Assembly: GCA_002480645.1 (NCBI GenBank)
Contig: DLCN01000028.1
Span: 1 to 64,000 of the forward strand
Direction of reading: 5' to 3'
Source of the DNA: Balneolaceae bacterium UBA7797
Lineage (GTDB): Bacteria; Bacteroidota; Rhodothermia; Balneolales; Balneolaceae
DNA length: 64,000 bases
The notes beneath the pieces are model-generated. The model had not been told where the DNA came from. It made no database searches and saw only the letters and a program-made list of their open reading frames with translations. Position numbers and translations under genes: made by a program. The stretch's first letter is position 1. Every line of letters starts with the position of its first letter. Below are positions 7,342 to 17,450 of the stretch, piece by piece.

Positions 7342-9639
7342 ATGAAACAATTTACCCTACAACCGGAAGAGCCACGTCAGGGACCCGATTTCCTGAAAGG
7401 GTTAAATAAGCAACAGCTGGAAGCCGTAACCACCACGTCCGGTCCGCTGTTGATCGTAGCCGGTGCAGGTTCAGGTAAAACGAGAGTACTTACCTACCGG
7501 ATCGCTTACCTCCTTCAGCAGTTCAAAGCAGCTCCGAACGAGATCCTGGCGCTCACCTTCACCAACAAGGCTGCCCGGGAAATGAAAGAACGGATCCGGA
7601 ATCTGATCGGAGACAAAGCCGCCAAACTGTGGATGGGCACCTTCCACTCCATCTTTTCAAAGATCCTGCGTTTTGAGGCCGAAAAGCTGGATTACGGCAA
7701 GGACTTCACCATTTATGACAGCAGCGATTCCGAAACGGTGATCAAACAGATCCTTCAGGAATTGAACTTCGACCCGAAAGAGATCAAACCAAGAGCTATT
7801 GCTAACAAGATCAGTGATTCCAAGAACCAGCTCATTTCGCCGGATACCTATCAGGAAAAATTCATCAGCTCTACCCTCGACGACATCACTGCCCGCGTCT
7901 ATTCCATCTACGTTAAAAGGTTGAAGCAGAGTAACGCCATGGATTTCGATGATCTGCTCATCAAACCAATTGAACTTTTCGAAAAACACCCCGAAGTGCT
8001 GGAAGCCTATCAGGATCGTTTTAAGTATATCCTTATTGATGAGTATCAGGATACCAATCATGCTCAGTATAAAGTAACCAAAATGCTCTCGGCCAAGTAC
8101 CGTAATATTTGTGTGGTTGGTGATGATGCCCAAAGCATCTATTCCTTTCGCGGAGCTGATATCTCCAACATCCTGAACTTTCAGGAAGATTATGAGAATG
8201 CAAAACAGGTCCCTTTGGAACAGAATTACCGTTCCAGTCGCTCGATCCTGCAATGTGCTGATTCTATCATTAAAAAGAATTCCAAGCAGCTGGATAAGAC
8301 ACTTTGGACCGAAAAAGATTTCGGAGATCCGATTATCCTCCTCAAGAATTACGATGAACGGGATGAAGCCAACCGGGTAGCGCAATACATTCAGGATCTG
8401 AAAATGCGCCATGGATATACGAATAATCAGTTCGCGATCCTTTACCGTACAAACTATCAGTCGCGGGTTTTTGAAGAGGCTCTTCGTAGACATGATATTG
8501 CTTATCAGCTCATTGGCGGGCTTTCCTTCTATCAACGGAAAGAGATCAAAGATGTATTGGCATATCTTACGTTACTGGTAAATAAGCACGACGAGACCAA
8601 TCTGCTTCGGATTATCAATGAGCCTTCCCGTGGGATCGGAAATAAATCCATCAACGATCTGCGTAAGGAAGCGCGTGAAGCTGGTCAGTCGATCTGGAGT
8701 ATGCTCGAACATGTGGAACAGACCAATGTATATAAACCGGCAAAGACCCGCATACGGCAGTTTGTGGATATGATCAATCACCTGAGCCGGGAATTAGAAG
8801 AAGGCCGTAGTCTTACAGAAGTTACCCGACATGTATTGGAACATTCAGGTTATATGAAAGCACTGGTTGAAGAGAACAGTCACGAATCGATGATGAGGCG
8901 TGAGAACATTCTCGAATTCCAGAATGCCATCTCCTACTACGAGAAAGGCACCACTCGTCCTTCGCTAAGCGCCTTTCTGCAGGAGATCAGCCTGATCACC
9001 GATGGTGATAAATTTGATGAGAATAAACCGGCCGTAACTCTGATGACCGTTCACGGATCTAAAGGACTGGAATTTCCGGTAGTATTTGTGGTAGGACTTG
9101 AAGAAAACCTGTTCCCGGTTGGTGGCAGACAGGGCTTTGAAGCCGATATTGAGGAAGAACGCCGATTATTCTATGTAGCCATAACACGTGCCGAAGAACG
9201 CCTTTATTTCAGCTACTGTCAGAGTCGTTTTAAATTCGGTGAAGAACAACAGCAACTTCGCTCCCGCTTTCTGGATGAAGTAGATCCCGGAGTAGTACGA
9301 ACCGAGACCGGAGCTACCATCAGCCAGAAAAAAGATCGTTTTACCATGGATGATGACTCCTCTTCAACTTCTTCAGGTTCATATTCGGTGGAGTACGACT
9401 GGGATCAGCCAAAGACCAAGAAAACCAAGTCTTCGGTAAGTGGAACTATTTCCTATGAATACGCTGACGGAGAAGACCCTTTTCAGGTTGGAGCGATCGT
9501 AAATCACGCTAAATTCGGGCCGGGTAAGATAATAAGTCGCTCAGGATTAGGCATGGATGCAAAAGTTGTCGTATTTTTCAAGACTCGCGGGCAAAAGAAA
9601 CTTATGTTGAGAGCTGCCCCGCTTGAAGTGATAGGATAG
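7342..9639 (+). CDS. pcrA: UvrD/PcrA-type ATP-dependent DNA helicase
   Basis: A 765-residue superfamily 1A 3'-5' helicase acting in nucleotide excision repair and in clearing replication or recombination intermediates. Visible motifs are Q-motif LNKQQLEAV (21-29), Walker A GAGSGKT (41-47), LAFTNKAAREM-type motif Ia, motif II IDEYQDTNHAQY, motif III GDDAQSIYSFRGA, motif IV QNYRSS, motif V TVHGSKGLEFPVVFVVG and motif VI RRLFYVAITRA. After a Ser/Lys-rich linker, the last 50 residues (VGAIVNHAKFGPGKI) are the Tudor-like RNA-polymerase-binding fold of PcrA/UvrD. The start is ATG 7342, 28 bases after the DUF559 unit. Length is slightly above usual for the family. Confidence 0.93.
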   Translation: MKQFTLQPEEPRQGPDFLKGLNKQQLEAVTTTSGPLLIVAGAGSGKTRVLTYRIAYLLQQFKAAPNEILALTFTNKAAREMKERIRNLIGDKAAKLWMGTFHSIFSKILRFEAEKLDYGKDFTIYDSSDSETVIKQILQELNFDPKEIKPRAIANKISDSKNQLISPDTYQEKFISSTLDDITARVYSIYVKRLKQSNAMDFDDLLIKPIELFEKHPEVLEAYQDRFKYILIDEYQDTNHAQYKVTKMLSAKYRNICVVGDDAQSIYSFRGADISNILNFQEDYENAKQVPLEQNYRSSRSILQCADSIIKKNSKQLDKTLWTEKDFGDPIILLKNYDERDEANRVAQYIQDLKMRHGYTNNQFAILYRTNYQSRVFEEALRRHDIAYQLIGGLSFYQRKEIKDVLAYLTLLVNKHDETNLLRIINEPSRGIGNKSINDLRKEAREAGQSIWSMLEHVEQTNVYKPAKTRIRQFVDMINHLSRELEEGRSLTEVTRHVLEHSGYMKALVEENSHESMMRRENILEFQNAISYYEKGTTRPSLSAFLQEISLITDGDKFDENKPAVTLMTVHGSKGLEFPVVFVVGLEENLFPVGGRQGFEADIEEERRLFYVAITRAEERLYFSYCQSRFKFGEEQQQLRSRFLDEVDPGVVRTETGATISQKKDRFTMDDDSSSTSSGSYSVEYDWDQPKTKKTKSSVSGTISYEYADGEDPFQVGAIVNHAKFGPGKIISRSGLGMDAKVVVFFKTRGQKKLMLRAAPLEVIG

Positions 9640-9656
9640 ACGGCAAACCCATACCA

Positions 9657-11171
9657 TTGAAAAAATTAGCTCTGTTATTGCTCTTTATGTCCGGCTTGTT
9701 CGCCTGCTTGCAGGCTCAGCCGGTACTTACCCCTAAAAATGTGGCGTTAGGTGGCGGCGGAAGTACATACATCACCGACTACAATGCCAATTTTTATAAT
9801 CCAGCCAACTTATTGATTCAGGATCGAAAACGAAGTACCGATTTTGGATTGATGGTAACCGGAACCTATTTCAACGGGGTGCAAAACTTTACAGATATAG
9901 ATCAGCAACGAAATAACTTCGCTGATTACATCTACGCCTTTACTCCTGATGCCTATCTGATCGGTGCTGAAGATGTAGACGAGATCCTGAATAATAATTA
10001 TGTCCGTAACCGAACAGTTTCGCGCCATCAAACCCGATTTGACGTAACCCTGTTGGGACTGAAATGGCAGCGTAACGACAAAGCCTATTCTATTGCGATC
10101 CGAAACCGGATATCTTCCAGTTTTGAAGTCGGGAAAGGCTGGTATAGTGATGAGTTACAAACTGTGAATGAGGTAAACCGTCTCGACCGGACGCTGCGAC
10201 ATCGCTATCAGTCGCTATTTGAAGTTTCTTTCGGCTTCGCTGATAATTTTAAATTTTTCACCGATATGACGCCGCGACTGGATGAATTCACCATCGGTGT
10301 GGCACCAAAGATCGTGCTTGCCGGCCCCTATCAGCAGGCGGAATGGAATAACTTGTATTATCAGAATGATAATGGCGGTTACGACCGTACTCAGTTCTTT
10401 GATTATCAGGCGGCCGGAAATTTTGGGTCGGCAGTGGATGAATACCTGAACGGGGCCTCTGCTCAGGATGCCGTGACCTCAAACATTCAGGATAACGTAT
10501 TTGACATCTATGGCGCCGGGGCCGGAGTTGATGTCGGCTTCACCTATCTGATCACTTATGGTAGTGACCTTTCCACCATTTCAGAAACAAGACAACGCAC
10601 ACAACGCTCATTACGGGTTTCTTTTGCCATCACCGATATCGGATTTGTAATGTATAACTACAAAGGTATTGAACTTAATAATTCCGAATCCACTTCTCAG
10701 GTAAGTAACCTTCCAACGGTTGACCCTACCAAGGCATTTGTTGGTGCACCGGGACAATTTCTAAGCTATATCGATGAATTCGGATTGGGAAATCCCTTTT
10801 ATTCTGCAACTACCACACGGGAAGATGGCGACCAATATGTGATGCTGCCAACCGCCTTGCATACGGGCATACTGTTCGAGATCAATCGCGTAAAACTGGT
10901 TGGAGATCTGAGCTTCGGGTTATCAAATACGGCATTTAATTCCACCAAGGTAGTAGCTTCTGCCGGAATAGAGATCCGCCCATTGCAATTTTTGCCACTT
11001 CGGGCCGGAACCCAACTGGCCACCGAGTTACCAAGTTTCTTTAGTTTTGGGACCGGAATTGAAACCCGGTTGGTAGATATTTCAATCGCTACTCAATTCG
11101 TCTCCAGAACATTTAAAGACAATCCCACCATTTCCGGGGTTACGGTAGCCGCATTTCAGTTTCATTTCTGA
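9657..11171 (+). CDS. DUF5723-type outer-membrane protein
   Basis: A 504-residue exported protein. The signal peptide (about 1-20, LFACLQAQP) is followed by VALGGGGSTYITDYNANFYNPANL, the FadL/PorV-like opening typical of DUF5723 proteins of Bacteroidota, then alternating beta-strand segments ending in an aromatic C-terminus (AAFQFHF) as expected for a beta barrel. It starts at TTG 9657, 17 bases after the helicase stop, so the two are probably co-transcribed. No specific substrate can be named. Confidence 0.75.
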   Translation: MKKLALLLLFMSGLFACLQAQPVLTPKNVALGGGGSTYITDYNANFYNPANLLIQDRKRSTDFGLMVTGTYFNGVQNFTDIDQQRNNFADYIYAFTPDAYLIGAEDVDEILNNNYVRNRTVSRHQTRFDVTLLGLKWQRNDKAYSIAIRNRISSSFEVGKGWYSDELQTVNEVNRLDRTLRHRYQSLFEVSFGFADNFKFFTDMTPRLDEFTIGVAPKIVLAGPYQQAEWNNLYYQNDNGGYDRTQFFDYQAAGNFGSAVDEYLNGASAQDAVTSNIQDNVFDIYGAGAGVDVGFTYLITYGSDLSTISETRQRTQRSLRVSFAITDIGFVMYNYKGIELNNSESTSQVSNLPTVDPTKAFVGAPGQFLSYIDEFGLGNPFYSATTTREDGDQYVMLPTALHTGILFEINRVKLVGDLSFGLSNTAFNSTKVVASAGIEIRPLQFLPLRAGTQLATELPSFFSFGTGIETRLVDISIATQFVSRTFKDNPTISGVTVAAFQFHF

Positions 11172-11288
11172 GAAGTCTGACAGATTGCCCTACACATATG
11201 ACAGATGTCCAAATTTCTGCCTCTTTGGAAATGCTTTGAAGGCTGGCTTTGTTTTTGCATCACTGGCTTAAATTCTTAAACCCTATTA

Positions 11289-13787
11289 ATGAGAACACGA
11301 TTTAGTTTGATTAACAAATTCGACGAAAACGAAGATCAATTTGATGACTTTGAACAGGCGATCCCTCTCCTGTCTGAAGAAGAGGAAAGAGCGTTAACCG
11401 AATCTGCCGTACCTGAGTCATTACCGATTCTACCATTAAAGAACACCGTTTTATTTCCCGGAGTAGTAGTTCCCATCACCGTTGGGCGCGACCGTTCTCT
11501 GGCTTTAGTTAAAGAGGCATATGCCGGTGACAGGATCATTGGTGTGGTTACCCAGAAAGATATGGATGTGGAAGAACCCACTTATGACGATCTCCACACC
11601 GTAGGTACCGTTGCTCAGATCCTTAAACTCATCAAGATGCCGGATGGCAGCAGAAGTGTGGTCATTCAGGGAAAATCCATCTTCAAAGTAAAGGAATTCA
11701 CTCAGGATCAGCCTTATTTCAGAGCCAATACCGAAGCTTCTCCAAAAGAAATGGATATTCAGGGTATTGAGTTGAGTGCCTCCATCCGGAATGTAAAAGA
11801 GACCGCCGTTGATATCATCAACAAGTCTCCAAATATTCCCACGGAAGCGGCTGTAGCGGTGAATAACATCAACAGTCCGGTATTCCTGCTCAACTTTATC
11901 GCATCGAACCTGAATGTGGATATTGAGGATAAACAGGACTTGCTCGAGACCGTGACCTTCTCTGAAAACCTGGAGAAGATCATGGAATTTCTGGAGGAGG
12001 AACTCCAGCTACTGAACATGAGCGAGAAGATCCGCACAAAGGTGAAATCCGACATCGACGATCAGCAACGCGAGTTTTATCTGCGTCAACAGATGAAAGC
12101 CATTCAGGAAGAATTGGGGGAGGATGCGGAACAGCAGGAAGTGGAGAAACTCCGTACCAAGCTTAAGGAGAAGAAATTACCCGAACACGCTAAAGAAGTG
12201 GCGGAAAAAGAGCTCCAGCGGTTAGAAATGACCCCGAATGCCTCTCCAAACTACGGCATCATTCACAGCTACGTGGAATGGATACTGGATCTGCCCTGGG
12301 ATGAATATTCTGAAGACAAACTCGATCTTGAATTCGCCAGAACTGTTCTGGATGAAGACCACTACGGCCTCGAAAAAGTAAAGAAACGTATTATCGAATA
12401 TCTGGCTGTCCTCAAACTTAAAGAGGATATGAAAGCCCCTATTCTCTGTTTTTACGGACCTCCGGGTGTCGGTAAGACCTCGCTGGGTAAATCTATCGCG
12501 AGAGCTTTAAACCGCGAATTTGAACGATTCAGCTTAGGGGGGATCCGGGATGAGGCCGAAATTCGAGGTCACCGAAGAACCTATATCGGCGCCCTGCCCG
12601 GTCGCATTATCCGATCCATGAAAAAAGCCGGAAAAGGCAATCCGGTAATTATGCTGGATGAGATCGACAAAGTAGGATCAGACTACCGGGGTGATCCGAC
12701 CTCTGCCCTGCTCGAAGTGCTGGATCCTGAGCAGAACGATACTTTCAGTGACAACTATCTGGAACTGGAATACGATCTCTCGAAAGTATTGTTCATTGCC
12801 ACGGCTAACTCGCTCGACACCATTCCGGCACCACTGCGTGATCGAATGGAGATCATAAATATAAGTGGATATACGCTGGAGGAGAAAACACAGATCGCCC
12901 GCAAGTATCTGATCCCAAAACAGATCAAAGAAAACGGTTTGAAAGAAGATCAGATCTCACTGGATGATGAAAGCATCGAGAAGATCGTTGATGAATACAC
13001 GCGGGAATCTGGCGTCAGAAACCTGGATCGTCAGATCGCAGCTGTATGTCGAGGAGTGGCAGCAAAAGTAGCATCCGGAGAACTGGAAATGCATGATGTT
13101 AAGGCTGAAGACATTCAGGAATTCCTGGGCAAACAGAAGTATTTCAGCGATGTGGCTGAAAGAACCACAGTTCCCGGTGTTGCTACCGGACTTGCATGGA
13201 CTCCATTTGGTGGAGACATCCTTTTCATTGAAGCAAGTGTTTCCAAAGGTTCCGGAAAATTGAATATAACCGGTCAGTTAGGCGATGTTATGAAGGAATC
13301 AGCGATGCTGGCGATCTCCTATCTGAAAGCGCATGCCGAGGATATTGGAATTCCGCAGGATGCTTTCAAATACTGGGATCTGCATATTCATGTTCCTGCC
13401 GGTGCCGTTCCGAAAGACGGACCATCTGCCGGGGTTTCACTTATGTCGGCCATTGCCTCCATCTTTACACAGCGTAAAGTTAAAGGCAATATCGCACTAA
13501 CCGGAGAGATCACCCTGCGGGGACTCGTACTTCCTGTAGGCGGCATTAAAGAAAAGGTACTGGCCGCCAAACGAGCCGGAATTAAAAAAGTGCTCTTACC
13601 GCAAAAGAATGAGAAAGATGTTGCCGAGATCGAAGACGATGTGATCGGAGATCTTAAAGTGCAGTACCTCGAGAGGATGGATTCATTATTGGATATCATT
13701 CTTGAGAAAGATGCCGTACGTGATGCCTCCGAATTTTTTAAAGTAAGTGAGGAACATAAATCTTCGGTTAAAAAGAAGAAGAAATAA
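11289..13787 (+). CDS. lon: ATP-dependent protease La (Lon)
   Basis: An 832-residue cytoplasmic AAA+ serine protease that removes misfolded and regulatory proteins. The N-terminal LON substrate domain begins at about 44 (PILPLKNTVLFPGVVVPI), followed by a helical region, then Walker A GPPGVGKTS, Walker B VIMLDEIDK, and the C-terminal protease domain with Ser713 (KDGPSAGVS) and Lys756 (GGIKEKVLAAK), spaced 43 residues apart as in the family. An acidic N-terminal extension and a lysine-only tail (KKKKK) flank the conserved core. Start ATG 11289. It stands alone and ends at a strong terminator. Confidence 0.97.
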   Translation: MRTRFSLINKFDENEDQFDDFEQAIPLLSEEEERALTESAVPESLPILPLKNTVLFPGVVVPITVGRDRSLALVKEAYAGDRIIGVVTQKDMDVEEPTYDDLHTVGTVAQILKLIKMPDGSRSVVIQGKSIFKVKEFTQDQPYFRANTEASPKEMDIQGIELSASIRNVKETAVDIINKSPNIPTEAAVAVNNINSPVFLLNFIASNLNVDIEDKQDLLETVTFSENLEKIMEFLEEELQLLNMSEKIRTKVKSDIDDQQREFYLRQQMKAIQEELGEDAEQQEVEKLRTKLKEKKLPEHAKEVAEKELQRLEMTPNASPNYGIIHSYVEWILDLPWDEYSEDKLDLEFARTVLDEDHYGLEKVKKRIIEYLAVLKLKEDMKAPILCFYGPPGVGKTSLGKSIARALNREFERFSLGGIRDEAEIRGHRRTYIGALPGRIIRSMKKAGKGNPVIMLDEIDKVGSDYRGDPTSALLEVLDPEQNDTFSDNYLELEYDLSKVLFIATANSLDTIPAPLRDRMEIINISGYTLEEKTQIARKYLIPKQIKENGLKEDQISLDDESIEKIVDEYTRESGVRNLDRQIAAVCRGVAAKVASGELEMHDVKAEDIQEFLGKQKYFSDVAERTTVPGVATGLAWTPFGGDILFIEASVSKGSGKLNITGQLGDVMKESAMLAISYLKAHAEDIGIPQDAFKYWDLHIHVPAGAVPKDGPSAGVSLMSAIASIFTQRKVKGNIALTGEITLRGLVLPVGGIKEKVLAAKRAGIKKVLLPQKNEKDVAEIEDDVIGDLKVQYLERMDSLLDIILEKDAVRDASEFFKVSEEHKSSVKKKKK

Positions 13788-13844
13788 CCGATGCCCTTTT
13801 ATTGTGATCGTGCATTCTATCACAATTATCAGAGATCGATTTTT

Positions 13845-13877
13845 AAGCCCTGATAGTTTCTATCGGGGCTTTTTTTA
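13845..13877 (+). terminator. lon terminator
   Basis: AAGCCCTGATAG (13845-13856) and CTATCGGGGCTT (13860-13871) form a 12-bp stem with one G-U pair and a 3-base loop, followed by six T. A separate small inverted repeat ATTGTGAT/ATCACAAT lies just before it at 13801-13826. Confidence 0.85.
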
Positions 13878-13973
13878 TAGCTTATGTCACTATAATAAGC
13901 CCAAAGACTCTTAGTGATAAATTAATACTGAGCTTTTTGAATATTCATTATGTTTGAAAAAAATAGAGGTTCT

Positions 13974-14366
13974 ATGAAAACTGCATTTCCACTTTTATTG
14001 ACTCTCCTGTTTATATCAGGTTGTGACCCGGTTTCCCTAATGGATGCCACCATCACCAATTCAACTTCTCAGGAGCTGACCGTTATCTTTGCAGCATCAT
14101 CAAGCCGTTCTGATACATTGTATCTGAGCGCCGGTCAAACAGTGTTATTTCAGGATGGAATGTCAACAACCGGCAGCTATTTAGAGCCCAATCTCGAAGA
14201 GTACGATTCTGTTATTGTTTCCAATAACCCGGGGCAGACCCTGAGTGTATATTTGTCCACTTCCGAAGGAAAAAATATTTACAAAATGGAGGACTGGTCA
14301 TTCAAAAAACCGGATGATCGTATGTATAAATACGATTTTGAGCTGACTAATGAAGATGTAGAATAA
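13974..14366 (+). CDS. small lipoprotein of unknown function
   Basis: The 130 residues begin with a short lipoprotein signal (KTAFPLLLTLLFISGC) whose lipobox cysteine is followed by DPVSLMDATITNSTS. The rest is a beta-rich, Ser/Thr-rich domain with no family I recognise. I chose ATG 13974 over an in-frame ATG at 13950 because only 13974 has an AGAGG ribosome site at the right distance and because it places the lipobox correctly. It is transcribed toward the convergent regulator gene and stands alone. Confidence 0.7.
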   Translation: MKTAFPLLLTLLFISGCDPVSLMDATITNSTSQELTVIFAASSSRSDTLYLSAGQTVLFQDGMSTTGSYLEPNLEEYDSVIVSNNPGQTLSVYLSTSEGKNIYKMEDWSFKKPDDRMYKYDFELTNEDVE

Positions 14367-14394
14367 GTGAACCGGCCGGATATCTGAAGTATGA

Positions 14395-16452
14395 TCACAT
14401 CAACCCTTTCTCTTCCAGCTTTTCTTCCAGAGTTGCTTTATTCTCCCGGAACCGGTCCTTGATACGCTGAATGGTGTTTTCAAAATCAGGATGAGATTTA
14501 AGCGGATCAATTAGTGGGTCATCTTCCAGAAACAACACCACCCAGTACTGATAATTATTCTGAGCGGCGAACTCTTTCAATTGCTCCATTCCCTGTTCGA
14601 TCTCTCCTTTGTGAGCAAACAGTAATGCACGGTTTATACTCTGATAGATGGATTCATCTTCTTTGCAAAATGCTTCATAATCCGCAAATAATTCTGCGGC
14701 TTTATCCGTCTCTCCCACCTTCCCGAACACATAAGATATCTTAGCATTTTCGTTGGGAAAGATCTGCAGGCCAAATCTCTCACGATCTCTTACGAACTTG
14801 CTGTAATAGATATATGAAGAATCAAACTGATGTTCGAAAAAATAGGCTTTTCCGATTTCCTGCATAATATCCAGTCGGGTGGTATCCCGTTCAAATTCCT
14901 GAACCAGTTGCCGGATCATTTTCTTCATATCATGATCTTTTGCATACGTCACAAAAGGCTTCAGATAACGAAATTCATTATTGGGATTGTAATCCAAAGA
15001 AAGGTTGATGTACTTTTGGGCCTCATCCACAAACCCATTTTGAATAAAAGCATTACTAAGATGCAGGTACAAATAACTTTGCTGAATGGAATCATTTGCG
15101 GCTATTTCAAGCTGATTTCCCTTTAGTGCATACTCCAGATATTTTTCAGTATTTGGTATATAACGGGCGTAGAGATCAGCCAGAGTCTGAATCACCGCAG
15201 AGGAATTAGGATTGTATTCCAGTGCTTTTTCCAGATGAGGAACAGCCAGCCTGTACTCACCCACCTGCATATAATAAAAGGCCTTGGCGATCAGACTTTC
15301 TGCAGATTTAGGATCGTATAACAGCGCTTTATCTGCGTTCAAATTCAGCAGATCGGTATATTGCTTATCTATCTGATAGATCTCGAGAAAATAGTACGAA
15401 ATAGCAAGATCAGCATAGGCAAGTGCAAATTCCGGATCCCGTTCGATCGCTTTTTCAAACAATGGAATGGCTATTTCAAGTCCCTCTTTGTTTTGTCGGT
15501 GAAAGTGCTCCATCGCTTGCAGATAGTAATCATAGGCCTGAAGATCATCGGTTGGTATTTTGTCGATCTGTTCCATTTCAGAGGGAGTTATGATCGCTTC
15601 GATAGAAGTAGCAATTTTGGTCGCCACTTCGTTTTGCAGGCTGAATACATCTGCAATTTCCCGGCTGTATTGTTCGGCCCATACATGCCGGTCGGTGTAA
15701 GCATCGATCAATTGAATGTGTAGCAGTACTTTATCCCCCACTTTCTGCCCGCTTCCCTCTACTAAATACCGGGTATTCAGTTCCTCCGCGATCTCCGGGA
15801 TGGTCTGAGTCGAATTCCTGAATTTCTCCACCGATGTACGACTTATCACCCTCAGATCTTCGATCTTCTGAAGATTACTCAGCGTTGATTCCATCAGTCC
15901 GTTGATGAAATAAACATTTGATGAGTCACTACTTTCGTTTTTGAATGGCAATACTGCGATCGATTTCTCTGTTCCTTCCTTGGGAGAATCCGACTTTACC
16001 CGGTCCGCAACTGCCCAGCCAATACTTAATGTAAGCACGATCACGGCTGCCAGGGCTACTACTTTATTCAGATAACCGGATGCCTCCCTGTCCTCCGCTT
16101 CCGAAACTTCCACGTTCGTTAGCAGTTCCGGTTGCTGTTTTCCAACCTCGCCGGGTGGATAGCCAAATTCTTCGCGGAAGCATTTTATAAAGTAGGAGGT
16201 ACTGACAAACCCCACTTTCCAGGATATCTCAGAGACGGTGAACTCTTCCTCTTTCAGCATTTCCATGGCGATCTCAAGCCTTACCCTACGTATGTACTGA
16301 CTCGCTGATCTCCCGGTTGCCGCTTTTATTTTCCTCAGCAGGTTGGAACGGCTCATATTCATCGCATCCGCCAATTCAGAAACTCCGAATTGTTCATCAC
16401 CGGCTTTCTTTTCGATGATGGTGGTGATCTTACTAATGAAGTCTTCCTGCAT
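14395..16452 (-). CDS. AraC-type regulator with TolB-like and TPR domains
   Basis: A 685-residue one-component membrane regulator. Residues about 1-108 form an AraC-type double HTH (FGVSELADAMNMSRSNLLRKI, then VSEISWKVGFVSTSYFIKCFREEFGYPP). One membrane helix follows (about 130-150, VVALAAVIVLTLSIGWAVA). The C-terminal part would then be periplasmic: a FlgO/TolB-like domain (IAVLPFKNESSDSSNVYFINGL, about 165-290) and about eight TPR-like helix pairs (320-650). Such proteins are thought to sense envelope conditions and bind DNA from the membrane. It is divergent from the ankyrin/acyltransferase genes, which are plausible targets. Ligand unknown. Confidence 0.85.
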   Translation of the reverse strand: MQEDFISKITTIIEKKAGDEQFGVSELADAMNMSRSNLLRKIKAATGRSASQYIRRVRLEIAMEMLKEEEFTVSEISWKVGFVSTSYFIKCFREEFGYPPGEVGKQQPELLTNVEVSEAEDREASGYLNKVVALAAVIVLTLSIGWAVADRVKSDSPKEGTEKSIAVLPFKNESSDSSNVYFINGLMESTLSNLQKIEDLRVISRTSVEKFRNSTQTIPEIAEELNTRYLVEGSGQKVGDKVLLHIQLIDAYTDRHVWAEQYSREIADVFSLQNEVATKIATSIEAIITPSEMEQIDKIPTDDLQAYDYYLQAMEHFHRQNKEGLEIAIPLFEKAIERDPEFALAYADLAISYYFLEIYQIDKQYTDLLNLNADKALLYDPKSAESLIAKAFYYMQVGEYRLAVPHLEKALEYNPNSSAVIQTLADLYARYIPNTEKYLEYALKGNQLEIAANDSIQQSYLYLHLSNAFIQNGFVDEAQKYINLSLDYNPNNEFRYLKPFVTYAKDHDMKKMIRQLVQEFERDTTRLDIMQEIGKAYFFEHQFDSSYIYYSKFVRDRERFGLQIFPNENAKISYVFGKVGETDKAAELFADYEAFCKEDESIYQSINRALLFAHKGEIEQGMEQLKEFAAQNNYQYWVVLFLEDDPLIDPLKSHPDFENTIQRIKDRFRENKATLEEKLEEKGLM

Positions 16453-16761
16453 GGACGAAAAATTCTACGATTGGTTAAGTGTTGAAGGTAGGAAATTCTG
16501 AATTCCTCTGATGCTACTTTGTTTTGTCCTTTACGATGATTAGAAAGTGAAAGTTGTCATGCAGTTTGGGATATTTTCAGGAATTAATATCGTGCCCCTG
16601 AGATCACTTAGTTTTACCTGAATGGAAGCTTCTTTAAGAACCGAAGTGAATGAATGCATGGCTCTACTGCATTAAACTGATGGACCTATACTGCATTATC
16701 TAACTCATCCTCTTCATTATCTGTGTGCCATTTGATGCCTCATAATTTACACCTTTGCACC

Positions 16762-16819
16762 ATAGTTTATATCCCTTCCGCAAAGTTTATGGTTTATACC
16801 CCATAGCTTATTAATACCC
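16762..16819. promoter_or_regulatory. three degenerate direct repeats in a 425-base divergent intergenic region
   Basis: ATAGTTTATATCCC (16762-16775), AAAGTTTATGG...TATACCCC (16782-16802) and ATAGCTTATTAATACCC (16803-16819) repeat the pattern RGYTTAT...AYCCC about every 20 bases. They lie 59-116 bases before the ankyrin lipoprotein start. This spacing fits an AraC-type operator, and the AraC-type gene starts at the other end of the same gap. The rest of the gap (16453-16761) shows nothing I recognise. Confidence 0.35.
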
Positions 16820-16877
16820 GTTCATTGGTTTTTCGAACTTGGATACGAACCATAATTCGAAACCAAATGACACGATC

Positions 16878-17426
16878 ATGAAAACACTTTTAAGTTTTAT
16901 ACTCATCGCATTCTCTTTTGCCTCCTGCACCTCAAAAGACAAAAAAGCAGACAGTACTTCAGGTGTACAAGCCCCTTCCATCGATATTCACACTGCAGTT
17001 ATGACCGATAATCTGGAAGCCGTTCAACAACATATAAAAGCCGGTACCGATCTGGATCAAAAAGAACCTATGAGTGGCTCAACCGCTCTTATTACAGCGG
17101 CAACTTTTGATAAACAAGATATCGCCAAAGCCCTTATCGATGCGGGTGCCGATCTATCCGTACAAAACAGCGATGGTTCAACCGCTTTACATTCCGCTGC
17201 TTTCTTTTGCAGAGTAGAGATCGTTCAAATGCTGATCGATGCACAGGCCGATAAAGACATACGAAATAATTACGGCGCTACTGCCCGTGAATCAGTGATG
17301 GGACCAATGGAGCCGGTTAAACCGGTTTATGAGATGATGCAACAACAACTGGGTGGATTCGGACTTCAGCTCGATATGGCTGAGATCGAGAAAACACGTC
17401 CGGTAATTGCCATGATGTTACAGTAA
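16878..17426 (+). CDS. ankyrin-repeat lipoprotein
   Basis: 182 residues: a lipoprotein signal (MKTLLSFILIAFSFASC), a short polar linker, and about three ankyrin repeats (IDIHTAVMTDNLEAVQQHIKAG; GSTALITAATFDKQDIAKALIDAG; GSTALHSAAFFCRVEIVQMLIDAQ), ending in a helical tail. Ankyrin repeats bind proteins; no partner can be named. I prefer ATG 16878 over a TTG at 16839 because it puts the signal peptide at the N-terminus. The acyltransferase gene follows 24 bases later on the same strand. Confidence 0.85.
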   Translation: MKTLLSFILIAFSFASCTSKDKKADSTSGVQAPSIDIHTAVMTDNLEAVQQHIKAGTDLDQKEPMSGSTALITAATFDKQDIAKALIDAGADLSVQNSDGSTALHSAAFFCRVEIVQMLIDAQADKDIRNNYGATARESVMGPMEPVKPVYEMMQQQLGGFGLQLDMAEIEKTRPVIAMMLQ

Positions 17427-17450
17427 TAATATTCTAAAATAAGCACTCCC

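Noticed and set aside
7657..8535. A 292-codon minus-strand frame opposite the helicase gene
   Set aside because: It is antisense to conserved helicase motifs and has no signal of its own.
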